DNA of 64,000 bases from an uncultured Rhodopila sp. (GCF_903944925.1 NZ_CAJATU010000125.1:1-64000), one strand, 5' to 3'; counted from the stretch's first letter, positions 19,774-29,796 are shown. Notes: a model not told the origin generated them from the sequence alone. Numbers and translations are program-made.

Positions 19774-21522
19774 GTGCGACCTTTATACGGCTTGCTGACA
19801 GCGTTGGGCTCTCTGCTTGTGGCCGATCCGGCGCTGGCGCAACAGCCGGCGGCTGATCAGCAGCCTATGGTTGAGCAACTCATGCGCACGCAAGATCGAT
19901 TGCTGCAGAAAATCGACGAGTTGCAGAACCGGGTGGATCAGCTCGAAGGCCGGCTCAACACGGCGAAGCCCACACCTGCGCCAGGTCGGCAGGCGACCGC
20001 CGCGCCGCCTGCCAAGGCTCACCCGCGGGCGCCGCAACCCGCGCCACCGCCCGCGACGACCCCGGTGGCCAGCGCTCCACCAACCCCGCTCGCCGGCGCT
20101 CCGTCAGGCTCAGTCGCCGCGGCCATGCCGCCGGCACAGGCAGCGGTGCCGTCCGCCCCGACGGTCGAGCAATCCATCGCCGCCGCGCTCAACCCGAATA
20201 TCCCCGGTTTGCAGCCGCCCGAACCGATGGGCAACCAGTACGAAAACGAGGACGCACTTCGCTCCGACCTGCCGGGCATAGCCATCCGCATTCCCGGGAC
20301 CGAAACGGAGGTACGAACCTACGGCTTCGCCAAGATCTCCTCGTACTACGACCTGAGCGGCCGCAATCAGACCGATGCGCCAACCGCGCAGACCATTCCG
20401 CTTAATAACAGCGCAGCCGACGCCCAGGGCGGCGAGTTCGCCATGACCGCGCGCTACAGCCGCATCGGCGTCGATACCCGTTCGCTCACCGGCTGGGGCA
20501 CGCTGGAAACCCGCATCGAAGGCGACTTTGCCGGCGGTACGACCACCAACGCCCAGTTCCGGATGCGCCAGGCCTGGGCTGAACTGGGCACCGAGCAATT
20601 CCGCGTGCTGGCCGGTCAGGCCAACAGCCTATGGAACGAGGGCGTCTTCGAGACCCTGCTCGACGCCACCAACCTCAACCAGTCGTTCATCCGCCAGGCG
20701 CAGATCCGGGCCACCGGCCGCCTCGCGCCGGGGCTGACCGGCATGGTCTCGATCGAGGCCCCCGACACCCAGTACACCTCCGTCGGCGGCGTTTTCACCC
20801 AGAACACGACGACGAACGGCGCGAGTCCGGCGTTCAACACCGCCCCCGATCTGCTCGGGCGGCTGACCTACCGCGATGACGGGCTGGTCGCCGAGGCACG
20901 CGGCATGCTGCGGCGGCTGTCGGTCCGCACCGCCGGCACCGCAGCGTCGCCGCCCAACCTGGACCTGAACGCCACCGGTTGGGGTTTCGCGGCAAATGTC
21001 GGCGTGCCGATGCGCTGGCTCTGGGACGGCTTCGGCGCCGATCAGTTGCTCGGTATGGCGTATTACGGCCAGGGCATCGGCCGCTACTTCGCGGGCAACA
21101 CCTCTGGTCAGGACGCGATGTCGAATATCGGCCTGCCGGGCGTGGTTGGTGGCAGCCTCAATGCGCTGCCGACATACGGTGCCGTCGCCGCCTATCGCCG
21201 CTTCTGGACGCCGCAACTGCGCGGCAATTTCGCCTATTCCTACTCAAGGCAGGACTATCCGTCCTATGCGCTGGAGTTCGTGCCGGGTTCGGCCGCAGCA
21301 CTCGGGCTGAACCGCGACATGCAGCAGGTCTTCGTCAACCTGATCTGGAGCCCGTTCGGCACAATCCGCGATGGCAGCTTCGGCAGTGGCGCCGTGGATG
21401 TCGGCCTGGAATACGTGTTCACCCGCCGCGACCTGTTCGGCGGTTCGGCCGCCGCCGGGTCAGCCGGTGCCGGATTAGGCGTCTCCAACCGCATCGTTGG
21501 TGCGGTAGTAGGGCGTTTCTGA
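19774..21522 (+). CDS. DcaP-like trimeric outer-membrane porin
   Basis: A 582-residue outer-membrane protein with a signal peptide (ending PALAQ), an N-terminal coiled coil (MRTQDRLLQKIDELQNRVDQLEGRL, about 30-60) that would trimerise, a long Pro/Ala linker, and a beta-barrel region from about 165 (VRTYGFAKISSYYDLSG, SRIGVDTRSLTGWGTLETRIEGDF, AWAELG) ending in VVGRF with a C-terminal Phe. This is the DcaP-like layout: passive uptake of small, often dicarboxylic or peptide-like solutes. The start is GTG 19774, supported by GAGAGGGGG just upstream. AbgT and SLC13 permeases follow immediately. Confidence 0.82.
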   Translation: MRPLYGLLTALGSLLVADPALAQQPAADQQPMVEQLMRTQDRLLQKIDELQNRVDQLEGRLNTAKPTPAPGRQATAAPPAKAHPRAPQPAPPPATTPVASAPPTPLAGAPSGSVAAAMPPAQAAVPSAPTVEQSIAAALNPNIPGLQPPEPMGNQYENEDALRSDLPGIAIRIPGTETEVRTYGFAKISSYYDLSGRNQTDAPTAQTIPLNNSAADAQGGEFAMTARYSRIGVDTRSLTGWGTLETRIEGDFAGGTTTNAQFRMRQAWAELGTEQFRVLAGQANSLWNEGVFETLLDATNLNQSFIRQAQIRATGRLAPGLTGMVSIEAPDTQYTSVGGVFTQNTTTNGASPAFNTAPDLLGRLTYRDDGLVAEARGMLRRLSVRTAGTAASPPNLDLNATGWGFAANVGVPMRWLWDGFGADQLLGMAYYGQGIGRYFAGNTSGQDAMSNIGLPGVVGGSLNALPTYGAVAAYRRFWTPQLRGNFAYSYSRQDYPSYALEFVPGSAAALGLNRDMQQVFVNLIWSPFGTIRDGSFGSGAVDVGLEYVFTRRDLFGGSAAAGSAGAGLGVSNRIVGAVVGRF

Positions 21523-21550
21523 TGACAAGAACGATCCGGAGGAAACGCAC

Positions 21551-23086
21551 ATGAGTGCGACGATCGCGTCACGAAAGTCTTTTCTGCAAAAGCTGTTGGA
21601 CGGGGTCGAGATCGTCGGCAATAAAGTGCCGCACCCGGCGATCATCTTCCTGATCATGTCGGCGATCGTCATGGTGTTGTCACAGCTTTTCTACATGCTG
21701 GGCACCAGCGTCACCTACCAGGTGATCGACCCGGTGACGCACCAGGTCCAGGAAACCACGGCCACCGTCAATAGCCTGCTGACGCCCGAGGGACTGCGCT
21801 TCATCATCACTTCGGTGGTTCGCAACTTCCTCGGCTTCGGCCCGGTCGGCGTGATCCTGGTTGCCATGGTCGGCGTCGGCCTCGCGGAAGAGGCCGGACT
21901 CATCGGCGCGATCATCCGTAAGATCGTCCTGGTGGCGCCGCGGCGGCTGATCACCTTCATCATTGTCGCGATGGGCGTGCTGTCCTCGGTCGCCTCCGAC
22001 GCCGGGTACCTGGTGCTGATCCCGCTGGGAGCGGCGGCGTTCCTGAGCCTGGGGCGGCACCCGATCGCCGGCCTGGCGGCAGCGTTTTCCGGCGTCGCGG
22101 CGGTGTTCAACGTCAACCTGATCATCACCCCGGTGGACGGCGTGCTGACCGAGATCACCAACGACGCGATCCACCTGCTGAACCCGAACTATTCGCTGTA
22201 TCTGACGGCGAATATCTATTTCTCCATCGTGTCGAGCATCCTGCTCTGCGTCGTCTGCACGATCATCACCGAGCGGGTCATCGAACCGCGGCTCGGACCG
22301 TACACCGGGGACGCGAAGGCAGAGGCCGCCGACGCCACCTCCGCCAACGAATCGGCAGGACTGCGCAACGCGCTGTTTGCGCTGATCGGATCGTTGGTCG
22401 TCATCGGCCTGCTGGCGCTACCGCCCGGCGCGCCGCTGCGCAATCCGGTCACCGGCGCACTCATCGGCGACTCACCGCTGATGAACAGCCTGATCGTCCT
22501 GATCGCGGGCGTGTTCTTCGCCACCGGCTTCGCCTATGGCCGCGGCGCCGGCACCATCACCAATCTGACGCAGGCCATCGCGTCGATCACCAAGACATTC
22601 TCCGGCCTTGGTGGCCTGCTGTTCCTGTTCCTGGTGATCAGCCAGTTCCTGGCGCACTTCAACTACAGCAATCTGGCTACGATCGCAGCGGTCAATCTGT
22701 CCGATGTCATCGAACACCTCAATATGCCGCCCTTGCCGCTGCTGATCGTGTTCGTGGTGGTGACTGCGCTGGTGAACCTGATTATTCCGGCAGCCATCGC
22801 GAAATGGGCCATCCTGGCGCCGATCTTCGTGCCGCTGTTCATGAAGCTGAGTGTCGCGCCGGCCATCGTGCTGGCGGCCTACCGTGTCGGCGATTCGCCG
22901 GGAAACGTGATCACGCCGCTGATGGCCTATTTCGGCATGATCGTTATCTTTGCCCAGAAATATCAGAAAGACGCGGGGGTAGGGACGGTGGTAGCCATGA
23001 TGCTGCCCTATACAGCCGTCCTGTATGTTGTATGGACGGTGCTCCTCATCGTTTGGTACCTGTTCGGTATCCCGCTCGGCATATAG
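21551..23086 (+). CDS. abgT: AbgT family transporter
   Basis: A 511-residue inner-membrane protein with about 11-13 hydrophobic segments and the AbgT signatures (DGVEIVGNKVPHPAIIF at the start, SDAGYLVLIPLGAAAF, YRVGDSPGNVITPLMAYF near the end). The family includes the E. coli importer of p-aminobenzoyl-glutamate and proton-driven sulfonamide exporters, so direction is not certain. GGAGGAAA precedes the ATG, 28 bases after the porin gene. The M20 peptidase at 25236, convergent on the other side of the SLC13 gene, matches the AbgA/AbgB peptidases that cleave imported aminobenzoyl-glutamate. Confidence 0.9.
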   Translation: MSATIASRKSFLQKLLDGVEIVGNKVPHPAIIFLIMSAIVMVLSQLFYMLGTSVTYQVIDPVTHQVQETTATVNSLLTPEGLRFIITSVVRNFLGFGPVGVILVAMVGVGLAEEAGLIGAIIRKIVLVAPRRLITFIIVAMGVLSSVASDAGYLVLIPLGAAAFLSLGRHPIAGLAAAFSGVAAVFNVNLIITPVDGVLTEITNDAIHLLNPNYSLYLTANIYFSIVSSILLCVVCTIITERVIEPRLGPYTGDAKAEAADATSANESAGLRNALFALIGSLVVIGLLALPPGAPLRNPVTGALIGDSPLMNSLIVLIAGVFFATGFAYGRGAGTITNLTQAIASITKTFSGLGGLLFLFLVISQFLAHFNYSNLATIAAVNLSDVIEHLNMPPLPLLIVFVVVTALVNLIIPAAIAKWAILAPIFVPLFMKLSVAPAIVLAAYRVGDSPGNVITPLMAYFGMIVIFAQKYQKDAGVGTVVAMMLPYTAVLYVVWTVLLIVWYLFGIPLGI

Positions 23087-23123
23087 CAAAGGGTATTACA
23101 ATCATGCGACAGGACCGGAACGA

Positions 23124-24947
23124 ATGGCGCTCGCCATGAGCGACATAACCATCACCTTTGCGATCGTAATCGGGATCGTCGTGCTGTTCATCTGGGACGG
23201 CATTCCCGTGGTCCTGGTGGCACTTGGCACCGCGCTCGCCCTGTACTTCACCGGCGTGACAACCTTGCAGGAATCGCTGGGCGGCCTTGGCGATCCGGCG
23301 GTGATCTTCATCGCCTCATTGTTTGTCGTCAGCGCCGGGCTGGATGCGAGCGGCGTCACCGCGTGGGCCGGCCAGAACCTGATCGCCAAGGCGGGGGAGT
23401 CCCGTTCCCGGCTTCTGGTCCTGATGATGTCGCTGGTTGCCGTGCTGACCGCGCTGATCAGCGTCAATGGCGCCGTTGCCGCGCTGCTGCCGGTGGTCGT
23501 CGTCATGGCGGTGCGCCTGAAACGCGCGCCGTCGCAATTGCTGATGCCGCTGGTGTTCGCCTCGCATGCCGGCTCGTTGCTCGCCCTGACCGGCACGCCG
23601 GTGAACCTGCTGGTGTCGGAGGCTGCGTTCGACGCAGGTTATCCGGCGTTCGGCCTGTTCTCGTTCGCCGTTGCCGGCCTGCCGCTGATCGCCGGGACGA
23701 TCGCCATCGTTGTGTTCTTCGGCCAGAAACTGCTGCCGACACGCAGCGGGCGGTCGCTGCCGCCCGATCTCAGCCAGCATGCGCGCACTTTGGTCGAGCA
23801 GTATCGGCTGGATGACGGTATGTTCCAACTGCGCATCCGCGCTTCCTCGCCCTATGTCGGCGCACCGGCCGAACGGGTCGAACTTGGCGCGTATGGCGGC
23901 CTGACGCTGGTTTCGGTGCAGGCGGCCGACGGAAGCGGCCGCGTGCGGCGGCCTGCCCTGGCCGAAGGCGACCTGCTCGTGGTCCGCGGCGATGCCGATG
24001 CCGCCGGTGCGCTCGCATCGGACAAGCACCTCGCGTTCCGCACCGCCGATGCGCCCGATGACGTGACGGGCACACTGTTCAACCGGAGCTCCGGCCTGGC
24101 CGAAGTTATCGTGCCGCCGCGCTCTTTCCTGATTGGCAAGTCGGTGTTTCCCGGCATGGTGACGCCGAGCGGTGATCTCGTGATCCTGGCCGTGCAGCGA
24201 AAAGGCCAGGACACGGGGCCGGATGAAACGACACTCGCGGCCGGCGACACGCTGCTTCTGCAAGGCACGTGGGAGGCGCTCGACCGGCATCTGAGCGACC
24301 CCGAGGTGCTGGTGGTCGACTCGCCGGAGCTTGTGCGGCGTCAGGCGGTGCCGATGGGCATCGGAGCGAAGACCGCGATCGCGGTGCTGCTGGGGATGGT
24401 TGTGCTGCTGGCGGCCAACATCTTGCCGTCTGTCATGGCCGGGCTGATGGCCGCCTTTGCCATGGTGCTGTTCCGCGTCGTGACGGTCGAGCAGGCCTAT
24501 CGCTCGATCAATTGGACGACGGTGATCCTCGTTGGCGCGATGATCCCGCTGTCGACCGCGATGACCAAAAGCGGCGCGGCCAACTTGCTGGCTGACGGCC
24601 TGGTGCACCTTGTCGGCGAAAGAAGCCCGTATGCGCTGCTGGCAGGCCTGTTCGTCCTGACGGCGATCCTGGGGCAGTTGATCAGCAACACCGCGACGGC
24701 GCTGATAATCATCCCGATCGGGTTGGCAGCGGCCAAAACGATGGGTGTTTCAGCGCAACCGGTGCTTATGAGCATCGCGGTCGCCTCGGCCGGTGCCTTC
24801 CTGACGCCGGTGGCTACTCCGGTGAACCTGATGGTAATGAATCCGGGCGGGTATGTGTTCAGCGACTACTGGAAGCTGGGGTTGCCGCTGCTGATCATGT
24901 TCGGGCTGGTCGCTACTTTCATCGTGCCGCTGGTTTGGCGGTTCTGA
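23124..24947 (+). CDS. SLC13-family permease with two RCK-C (TrkA-C) domains
   Basis: A 607-residue inner-membrane transporter. Two sets of membrane helices of the DASS/ArsB fold (about 5-210 and 410-607, with TGTPVNLLVSEAA and TPVATPVNLMVM signatures) flank two cytosolic RCK-C domains (about 230-400, LRIRASSPYVGAPAERVELG and EVIVPPRSFLIGKSVFPG). Members carry sulfate, dicarboxylates or other anions with Na+. The start is uncertain: ATG 23124 or ATG 23136, both in frame; the open frame upstream overlaps abgT. It is probably co-transcribed with the porin and abgT. Confidence 0.85.
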   Translation: MALAMSDITITFAIVIGIVVLFIWDGIPVVLVALGTALALYFTGVTTLQESLGGLGDPAVIFIASLFVVSAGLDASGVTAWAGQNLIAKAGESRSRLLVLMMSLVAVLTALISVNGAVAALLPVVVVMAVRLKRAPSQLLMPLVFASHAGSLLALTGTPVNLLVSEAAFDAGYPAFGLFSFAVAGLPLIAGTIAIVVFFGQKLLPTRSGRSLPPDLSQHARTLVEQYRLDDGMFQLRIRASSPYVGAPAERVELGAYGGLTLVSVQAADGSGRVRRPALAEGDLLVVRGDADAAGALASDKHLAFRTADAPDDVTGTLFNRSSGLAEVIVPPRSFLIGKSVFPGMVTPSGDLVILAVQRKGQDTGPDETTLAAGDTLLLQGTWEALDRHLSDPEVLVVDSPELVRRQAVPMGIGAKTAIAVLLGMVVLLAANILPSVMAGLMAAFAMVLFRVVTVEQAYRSINWTTVILVGAMIPLSTAMTKSGAANLLADGLVHLVGERSPYALLAGLFVLTAILGQLISNTATALIIIPIGLAAAKTMGVSAQPVLMSIAVASAGAFLTPVATPVNLMVMNPGGYVFSDYWKLGLPLLIMFGLVATFIVPLVWRF

Positions 24948-25235
24948 TCCGGGGGACCTCTCTTCACCGTCATCGCCATCTCCCGGCTTCGGCCCGGAGA
25001 TTCCGGTAGGTCCAAGAAACGAATTGCGATGTTGGTCGTGGCAAAAACGAGGTTACCATATTGCAGACCAGCAGAATCACCGGCCTGCGCAGATCGGCCG
25101 CCTCGTCTGAGGCTCCCGCTATCGATTCCCCGGGTGTGGTGACCCCGAGGTCGTGTCATGGCCGGCACCGCTCGAGGGGCCGACCATGTTACGAAAGCAA
25201 GTGTTTCGGCAACCGACAGCCCGGCTCCGCCGCCG

Positions 25236-26648
25236 TTACGCCCCCGCCGCCGCCAACCTGCCGAGCAGCAACGCGTGCGAACGCGTCCCCTTGTGGAAAC
25301 ACGTCAGCTCGTATTTCTCGTTCGGGCTGTGGATCTGATCGTCGTCCAGGCCGAAGCCCATCATCAGCGAGTCGATCCCCAGCACGCGCTTGATTTGCTC
25401 CACGACCGGAATGGTGCCGCCGCTGCCGATCATCACCGCGGGCCGCCCGTATTCCTCCTGCAGGGCCTGCTTCGCCGCTTTGGCCCATAGCGTATTGGTG
25501 TCGATCTCGATACCGACCGCCATGCCGAAGGCCTGGAAAGACACCTGCATACCTGCGGGCAGGCGGTCGTTGACGAATTTCTGGAAACCTTCGAACACAG
25601 CCTGTGGATCCTGGCCCGGCACCAAACGGAATGAAACTTTCGCCGATGCCTCCGACGGGATGATGGTCTTGCTGCCCGGCCCGATATATCCGCCCCACAT
25701 GCCGTTGATATCGGCGGTCGGCCGCGCCCAGATGCGCTGCAGCGCCGCCACGTCCTTCTCGCCGCCGGGCGACGACAGGCCAATGCCTTTCAGGAACGCA
25801 CTTTCGTCGAAGCCCAGCGCCTGCCACTCCGCCGCCTGCTCCGGGCTGACAGAACGCACCCCGTCATAGAAGCCCGGCACCTGGATGCGGCCGTCCTTGT
25901 CGTGCAGTTGGCCGAGGATATGCGCCAGCACATTCACCGGGTTCAATGCCGAACCGCCGAACAGGCCGGAGTGAAGATCCATGCTCGGACCCTTCAGCGT
26001 CAGTTCGCAGTTGCACATGCCGCGCAGCCGCGTCGTCAGGCCCGGCGTGTTGATGTCCCACATGTTGGTATCGCTGATCAGCGCGAAGTCGGCGCCGAGC
26101 GCGTCCTTGTTCGCCTTCAGGAAGGGTTCGAGGTTCGGGCTGCCGATTTCCTCTTCGCCCTCCATCAGCACGATGACCGGGGCCGGGATGCCGCCGCCGG
26201 CGGTCTTCCAGGCGCGCAAGGCCTCGATGAACATCATCGACTGCCCTTTTGCATCGACGGCACCACGCGCAACGATGCGCTTGCCGCGAGGACCATCGAC
26301 AAGCTGCGGCTCAAACGGCGGGCTGTTCCACAGTTCCAGCGGATCAGCCGGTTGCACGTCGTAATGTCCGTAGAACAGCACGCGCGGCGCCTTGGTGCCG
26401 GCCGGCCCCGGATGCGTGCCGAGCACCACCGGGTGCCCGGGGGTCGGGATGATCGCGACCTTGAAACCGAGTTCCGCAAGCTGCGCGCGCAGCCATTCGG
26501 CCGCGTGCTGCACGTCGTTCTTATGGTCGGGCGCCGTGCTGATGCTGGGGATTCGCAGCAACTCGAACAGTCGCTCGCGGGCGTGGTCCAGGTCTGCATC
26601 GACGCGGGCGAGCACGTCCCCGACGGCGCCGTCCTGAGCAACTGACAT
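25236..26648 (-). CDS. M20 family dipeptidase/metallopeptidase
   Basis: A 470-residue zinc aminoacylase/peptidase-fold hydrolase. Metal-site motifs are visible: LFYGHYDVQP (His then the Asp of the second metal site), GAVDAKGQ, LMEGEEEIGS (catalytic and metal Glu pair), and GSGGTIPVV with the C-terminal ligand in the HS..E-type ending. A dimerisation insertion lies about 200-390. AAGGAGGAGTCC just upstream supports the ATG at 26648. Convergent with the AbgT/SLC13 transporters, it may cleave the imported substrate; the substrate is not deducible. The 288-base gap to the permease shows no clear feature. Confidence 0.92.
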   Translation of the reverse strand: MSVAQDGAVGDVLARVDADLDHARERLFELLRIPSISTAPDHKNDVQHAAEWLRAQLAELGFKVAIIPTPGHPVVLGTHPGPAGTKAPRVLFYGHYDVQPADPLELWNSPPFEPQLVDGPRGKRIVARGAVDAKGQSMMFIEALRAWKTAGGGIPAPVIVLMEGEEEIGSPNLEPFLKANKDALGADFALISDTNMWDINTPGLTTRLRGMCNCELTLKGPSMDLHSGLFGGSALNPVNVLAHILGQLHDKDGRIQVPGFYDGVRSVSPEQAAEWQALGFDESAFLKGIGLSSPGGEKDVAALQRIWARPTADINGMWGGYIGPGSKTIIPSEASAKVSFRLVPGQDPQAVFEGFQKFVNDRLPAGMQVSFQAFGMAVGIEIDTNTLWAKAAKQALQEEYGRPAVMIGSGGTIPVVEQIKRVLGIDSLMMGFGLDDDQIHSPNEKYELTCFHKGTRSHALLLGRLAAAGA

Positions 26649-26876
26649 GGCGGACTCCTCCTTCTATGGCGGCAACTGATTTGCGCCGCATGCTGGGACA
26701 CAGCTTACTGCGAAAAAAGATGTATGATAAGTCCTTATTCTTGCGGTTAATCAGTTGATACTGGGATCATCGGCACGGTGCCGGGACGCTGTGCCGGTTC
26801 GTTTTTTATGGCGCCGTCTTAATGGGACTGCACCCGGAGCGGTCCACGCGCTATAAGCGATCAACGGCTTTCAGGA

Positions 26877-27941
26877 ATGAAAATGCAATCTCCACGGATA
26901 AAGACTCCCGCTTCACCGGCGCCAACGCGTGAGCCGGTGCTTATCGACCTCGCGCTGCAAGGCGGCGGCTCGCACGGTGCCTTCACCTGGGGCGTCCTGG
27001 ACCGGTTGCTGGAGGAGCCTTGGATAAAGATCGACGGCATCTCCGGCACGTCCGCGGGTGCCATGAACGCGGCGGTGATGGTGGACGGCTACGCCGCCGG
27101 CGGACCCGAGGGCGCGCGCAAGGCGTTGCACAATTTCTGGCACCGCGTCGGCATCGGCGCGCAACTCAGCCCGTTCCGGCGATCCATGATCGACATGCTG
27201 CTTGGCCGTTGGTCGCTCGACCATTCGCCGGTCTATCTCACCATGGACGTGTTGGGACGCTTGTTCTCGCCCTACGACCTGAACCCGGCGGGGACCAATC
27301 CGCTCACCCCGATTCTCGCCGAGTGCGTGGATTTCGATCGCCTGAAGCAGGCGCCGATCAAGCTGTTCATCTCGGCGACGAATGTGCACACCGGCCGCGG
27401 CCGGGTGTTCCGCAATGCCGAGATTACCCCGGACGTGCTGCTCGCCTCCGCTTGCCTGCCGACGATGTTCCCGGCGGTGGAAATCGACGGTGAGAGCTAT
27501 TGGGACGGCGGCTACTTCGGCAACCCGGCGATGACGCCGCTGGTTCGCGAATGCCAGTCGCTGGATACAATCCTGGTGCAGATCAACCCGATCGTACGCA
27601 CCGAAACGCCGAAGACCGCTCGCGCCATCCTCAACCGGTTGAACGAGGTCGCCTTCAACGCCGTTCTGATGAAGGAACTGCGCATGATGGCGCTGATCCG
27701 GCAAATGCCGATCTCCGACGTTCCGGAACTGAAGATGCTGGCGGCGATGCGCATCCATCGCATTACCAGCGAGACGCTGACGGAACTCGGCTCTTCGTCA
27801 AAACTTAATGCGGAATGGGCTTTTCTGACGATGCTGCGCGATGAGGGACGCAAGGCAGCCGAGGGTTTCCTCGAGGCGCATGGCGCCGACCTGGGCGTCC
27901 GTTCCTCGTTCGATCTGGAGCCGTTGCTGCACGGGCTGTAG
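26877..27941 (+). CDS. Patatin-like phospholipase family protein (RssA type)
   Basis: A 354-residue cytosolic-looking acyl hydrolase with the patatin Ser-Asp dyad: oxyanion loop LQGGGSHGAFTWG, nucleophile elbow GTSAG with Ser59, and the Asp in WDGGYFGNP (Asp210). No signal peptide is visible, unlike the patatin lipoprotein at 46422. It hydrolyses lipid acyl chains in family members; its physiological substrate is unknown. The 228-base AT-richer gap before it, shared with the divergent M20 gene, should hold both promoters. Confidence 0.88.
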   Translation: MKMQSPRIKTPASPAPTREPVLIDLALQGGGSHGAFTWGVLDRLLEEPWIKIDGISGTSAGAMNAAVMVDGYAAGGPEGARKALHNFWHRVGIGAQLSPFRRSMIDMLLGRWSLDHSPVYLTMDVLGRLFSPYDLNPAGTNPLTPILAECVDFDRLKQAPIKLFISATNVHTGRGRVFRNAEITPDVLLASACLPTMFPAVEIDGESYWDGGYFGNPAMTPLVRECQSLDTILVQINPIVRTETPKTARAILNRLNEVAFNAVLMKELRMMALIRQMPISDVPELKMLAAMRIHRITSETLTELGSSSKLNAEWAFLTMLRDEGRKAAEGFLEAHGADLGVRSSFDLEPLLHGL

Positions 27942-27971
27942 CGTTGCGGGCTGATCTTCGAGCCAATCGCT

Positions 27972-27993
27972 ATGGCGGGCGCAGGCTCGCCAT
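27972..27993. repeat. Small extragenic palindrome (ATGGCGGGCGC / CTCGCCAT)
   Basis: A 22-base hairpin between the convergent patatin and AraC-regulator genes, related to the hairpin unit of the dispersed composite repeats. It could also act as a bidirectional terminator, though no T-run is seen. Confidence 0.4.
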
Positions 27994-29004
27994 TTACGAT
28001 GCGCGCAGCAGATCGTTCAATGTGCCGGACCGGGAAACAATCGTCGCTTTCCCCGACAGCCGCGCACCGGCGCGCGAAGCGGCGCGCAGATCGCTCGGGC
28101 TCGTTTCGAACTCCTGCCGGAATGCCCGGCTGAAGCCCGATGCGTCGGCAAAGCAGAACTCCTCGGCAATGGTGGCAATCGGCTTGTCCGTCGAGGGATC
28201 GCACAGGATCGCATAGGCTGCCAACAGGCGCTGGCGCTGGATATAGCGCGCAACGCCGCCCTCGCTCTCCAGCAGCCGGTAAAGCTGAGACCGCGAGGTG
28301 CCGATATAGCGGCATAGCAGCCTCGGGCCGAGTGCCGGGGATCGCAGATGCTTGCGGACGGCGCAACGCACGCGCTCCAGGCGGCCGAGGTCTAGTTGCT
28401 CCGTCGCTTCCACCATCCGGTCCGGTGTCGGCGCGACGCAAGCGGCAACCATGGCGCAGATCGCATCCTTCAACCGCGGCAGGTCCTCGGCCGGGATGTT
28501 CGGCAAGCGGCGTTCGAGCATCAGCATGTAGTCCGCCAGCAGCGTGCCCATCGCGGTGTCCACGGCTGCGCCGCGCGCGGCATCCAGGATGGGCGCTATA
28601 TCGCTGAAATCGTCGCGCGACAGATACAGATGCAGGCGCTCATCCTGGTCTCGCTGGCTGATCAGCTCATTGCCGAGCGAAACGACGAACGGAACACCGG
28701 GTGGCGCCTTGAACTCCCGGCCGCCGGATATCATGGAGCTCGTTGTATGGCGGCCGATGGTGATGACCCAGGGGTCAAGCGGATTGCGCCGTATCAGCGT
28801 CTTTGTCCGGGTCACCCGAACCGGGGGAGCCGTGACGCGACCGAGCGCGCAACCATCCAGCGGCCACATCTCGCTCGTGGCACGGAAGCCATGCCCTGGC
28901 GGCACGTCGGTTTCGACATCGAAAACGCGATCGAACCAGCTCTGCCACGCCTCATATTGGTCGGCCGCAGGCGCATCGGCAGTGTCGAAGCGTTCTGGTT
29001 GCAT
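27994..29004 (-). CDS. AraC family transcriptional regulator
   Basis: A 336-residue regulator. The N-terminal ~200 residues form an AraC/OxyR-like ligand-sensing domain (WFDRVFDVETDVPPGHGF, TKTLIRRNPLDPWVIT). The C-terminal ~100 carry the double helix-turn-helix (RYIGTSRSQLYRLLESEGGVARYIQ, then IAEEFCFADASGFSRAFRQEFETSPSDLR). The start is taken at ATG 29004, with GTGAGATC just upstream, rather than the more upstream codon at 29115, because homology begins there. It is divergent from nothing obvious; targets are unknown. Confidence 0.88.
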   Translation of the reverse strand: MQPERFDTADAPAADQYEAWQSWFDRVFDVETDVPPGHGFRATSEMWPLDGCALGRVTAPPVRVTRTKTLIRRNPLDPWVITIGRHTTSSMISGGREFKAPPGVPFVVSLGNELISQRDQDERLHLYLSRDDFSDIAPILDAARGAAVDTAMGTLLADYMLMLERRLPNIPAEDLPRLKDAICAMVAACVAPTPDRMVEATEQLDLGRLERVRCAVRKHLRSPALGPRLLCRYIGTSRSQLYRLLESEGGVARYIQRQRLLAAYAILCDPSTDKPIATIAEEFCFADASGFSRAFRQEFETSPSDLRAASRAGARLSGKATIVSRSGTLNDLLRAS

Positions 29005-29200
29005 GATCTCACTGTGGGTTGTGGGCCAGCCCTGGTAGCACATGCACGGAGACGCCGCGTGCCTCCGATGCACGCGAATCATGAACACCAGACTGGAGGG
29101 ATTTTGAACTGTCAAGTTCGTGAGCGACGGAACCGAGTCGGCTTTCGGCTCAATTCCGCCACTTCAGCAGTGCATCCCCAACCCGCTCGACGCGCAGGCT

Positions 29201-29710
29201 TTAAGCGGCAGCCGATGCCACCTGCTGCACGCCTTCGAAGGCGGCCTGGAGCTGGTGTTCCTTCGTCTCGTCGAAGGAACTGCGCATGATCTTGCCACCG
29301 CTGCCGGCCAGCGCCGCGGCGATCTTGTCGGTCGTCATCTTGCGGATCAGCAGGAACAGGGCGGCGTTGCCGGACTGGAGCGTTTCGCCGACTTCTTTCA
29401 TGAAATCGTCATTGATTCCGACATCAGTGAAGCGGCCGCCGAGCGCGCCCGACGCGGCACCGATCGCGGCACCGGCCACCGGCATCAGGAACAGCAAGCC
29501 GATCAGCGAGCCCCAGAACGCGCCCGACAGGGCGCCGGCCTTGGTCGGGGAATAGAGTTGGTTCAGCTTGACGTGGCCTTCGGGACATTTTGTCACCACC
29601 ACGGCATCGCCGAGTTCGATGAGGTATTCGGTCTGCATCGCCAGCAGTTTCTGGCGAATTTCGTCCGCTTTCTCTTCGGTCGGGTACTCGATCACCAGCA
29701 AGTCGGACAT
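29201..29710 (-). CDS. DUF1269 domain membrane protein
   Basis: A 169-residue protein with the DUF1269 pattern: a soluble start (LLVIEYPTEEKADEIRQKLLAMQ), a hydrophobic glycine-rich hairpin (GALSGAFWGSLIGLLFLMPVAGAAIGAASGALGG, shown in part as GSLIGLLFLMPVAGAAIG) and a soluble C-terminal half with TDVGINDDFMKEV. Function is unknown; members are commonly stress-induced in proteobacteria (family knowledge). It appears as a single gene. Confidence 0.85.
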   Translation of the reverse strand: MSDLLVIEYPTEEKADEIRQKLLAMQTEYLIELGDAVVVTKCPEGHVKLNQLYSPTKAGALSGAFWGSLIGLLFLMPVAGAAIGAASGALGGRFTDVGINDDFMKEVGETLQSGNAALFLLIRKMTTDKIAAALAGSGGKIMRSSFDETKEHQLQAAFEGVQQVASAAA

Positions 29711-29796
29711 GGGTGCCGCCGTTCTGTTGTTGAAGGTGGTGCGTCGCGTGGTGCGGTCTGGCCGCGTTCACGCGACGCTTTGAGGTATACAGCCGA

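Noticed and set aside
28396-29289. 297-residue plus-strand open frame
   Set aside because: Antisense to the AraC-type regulator, which has a clear C-terminal double HTH.
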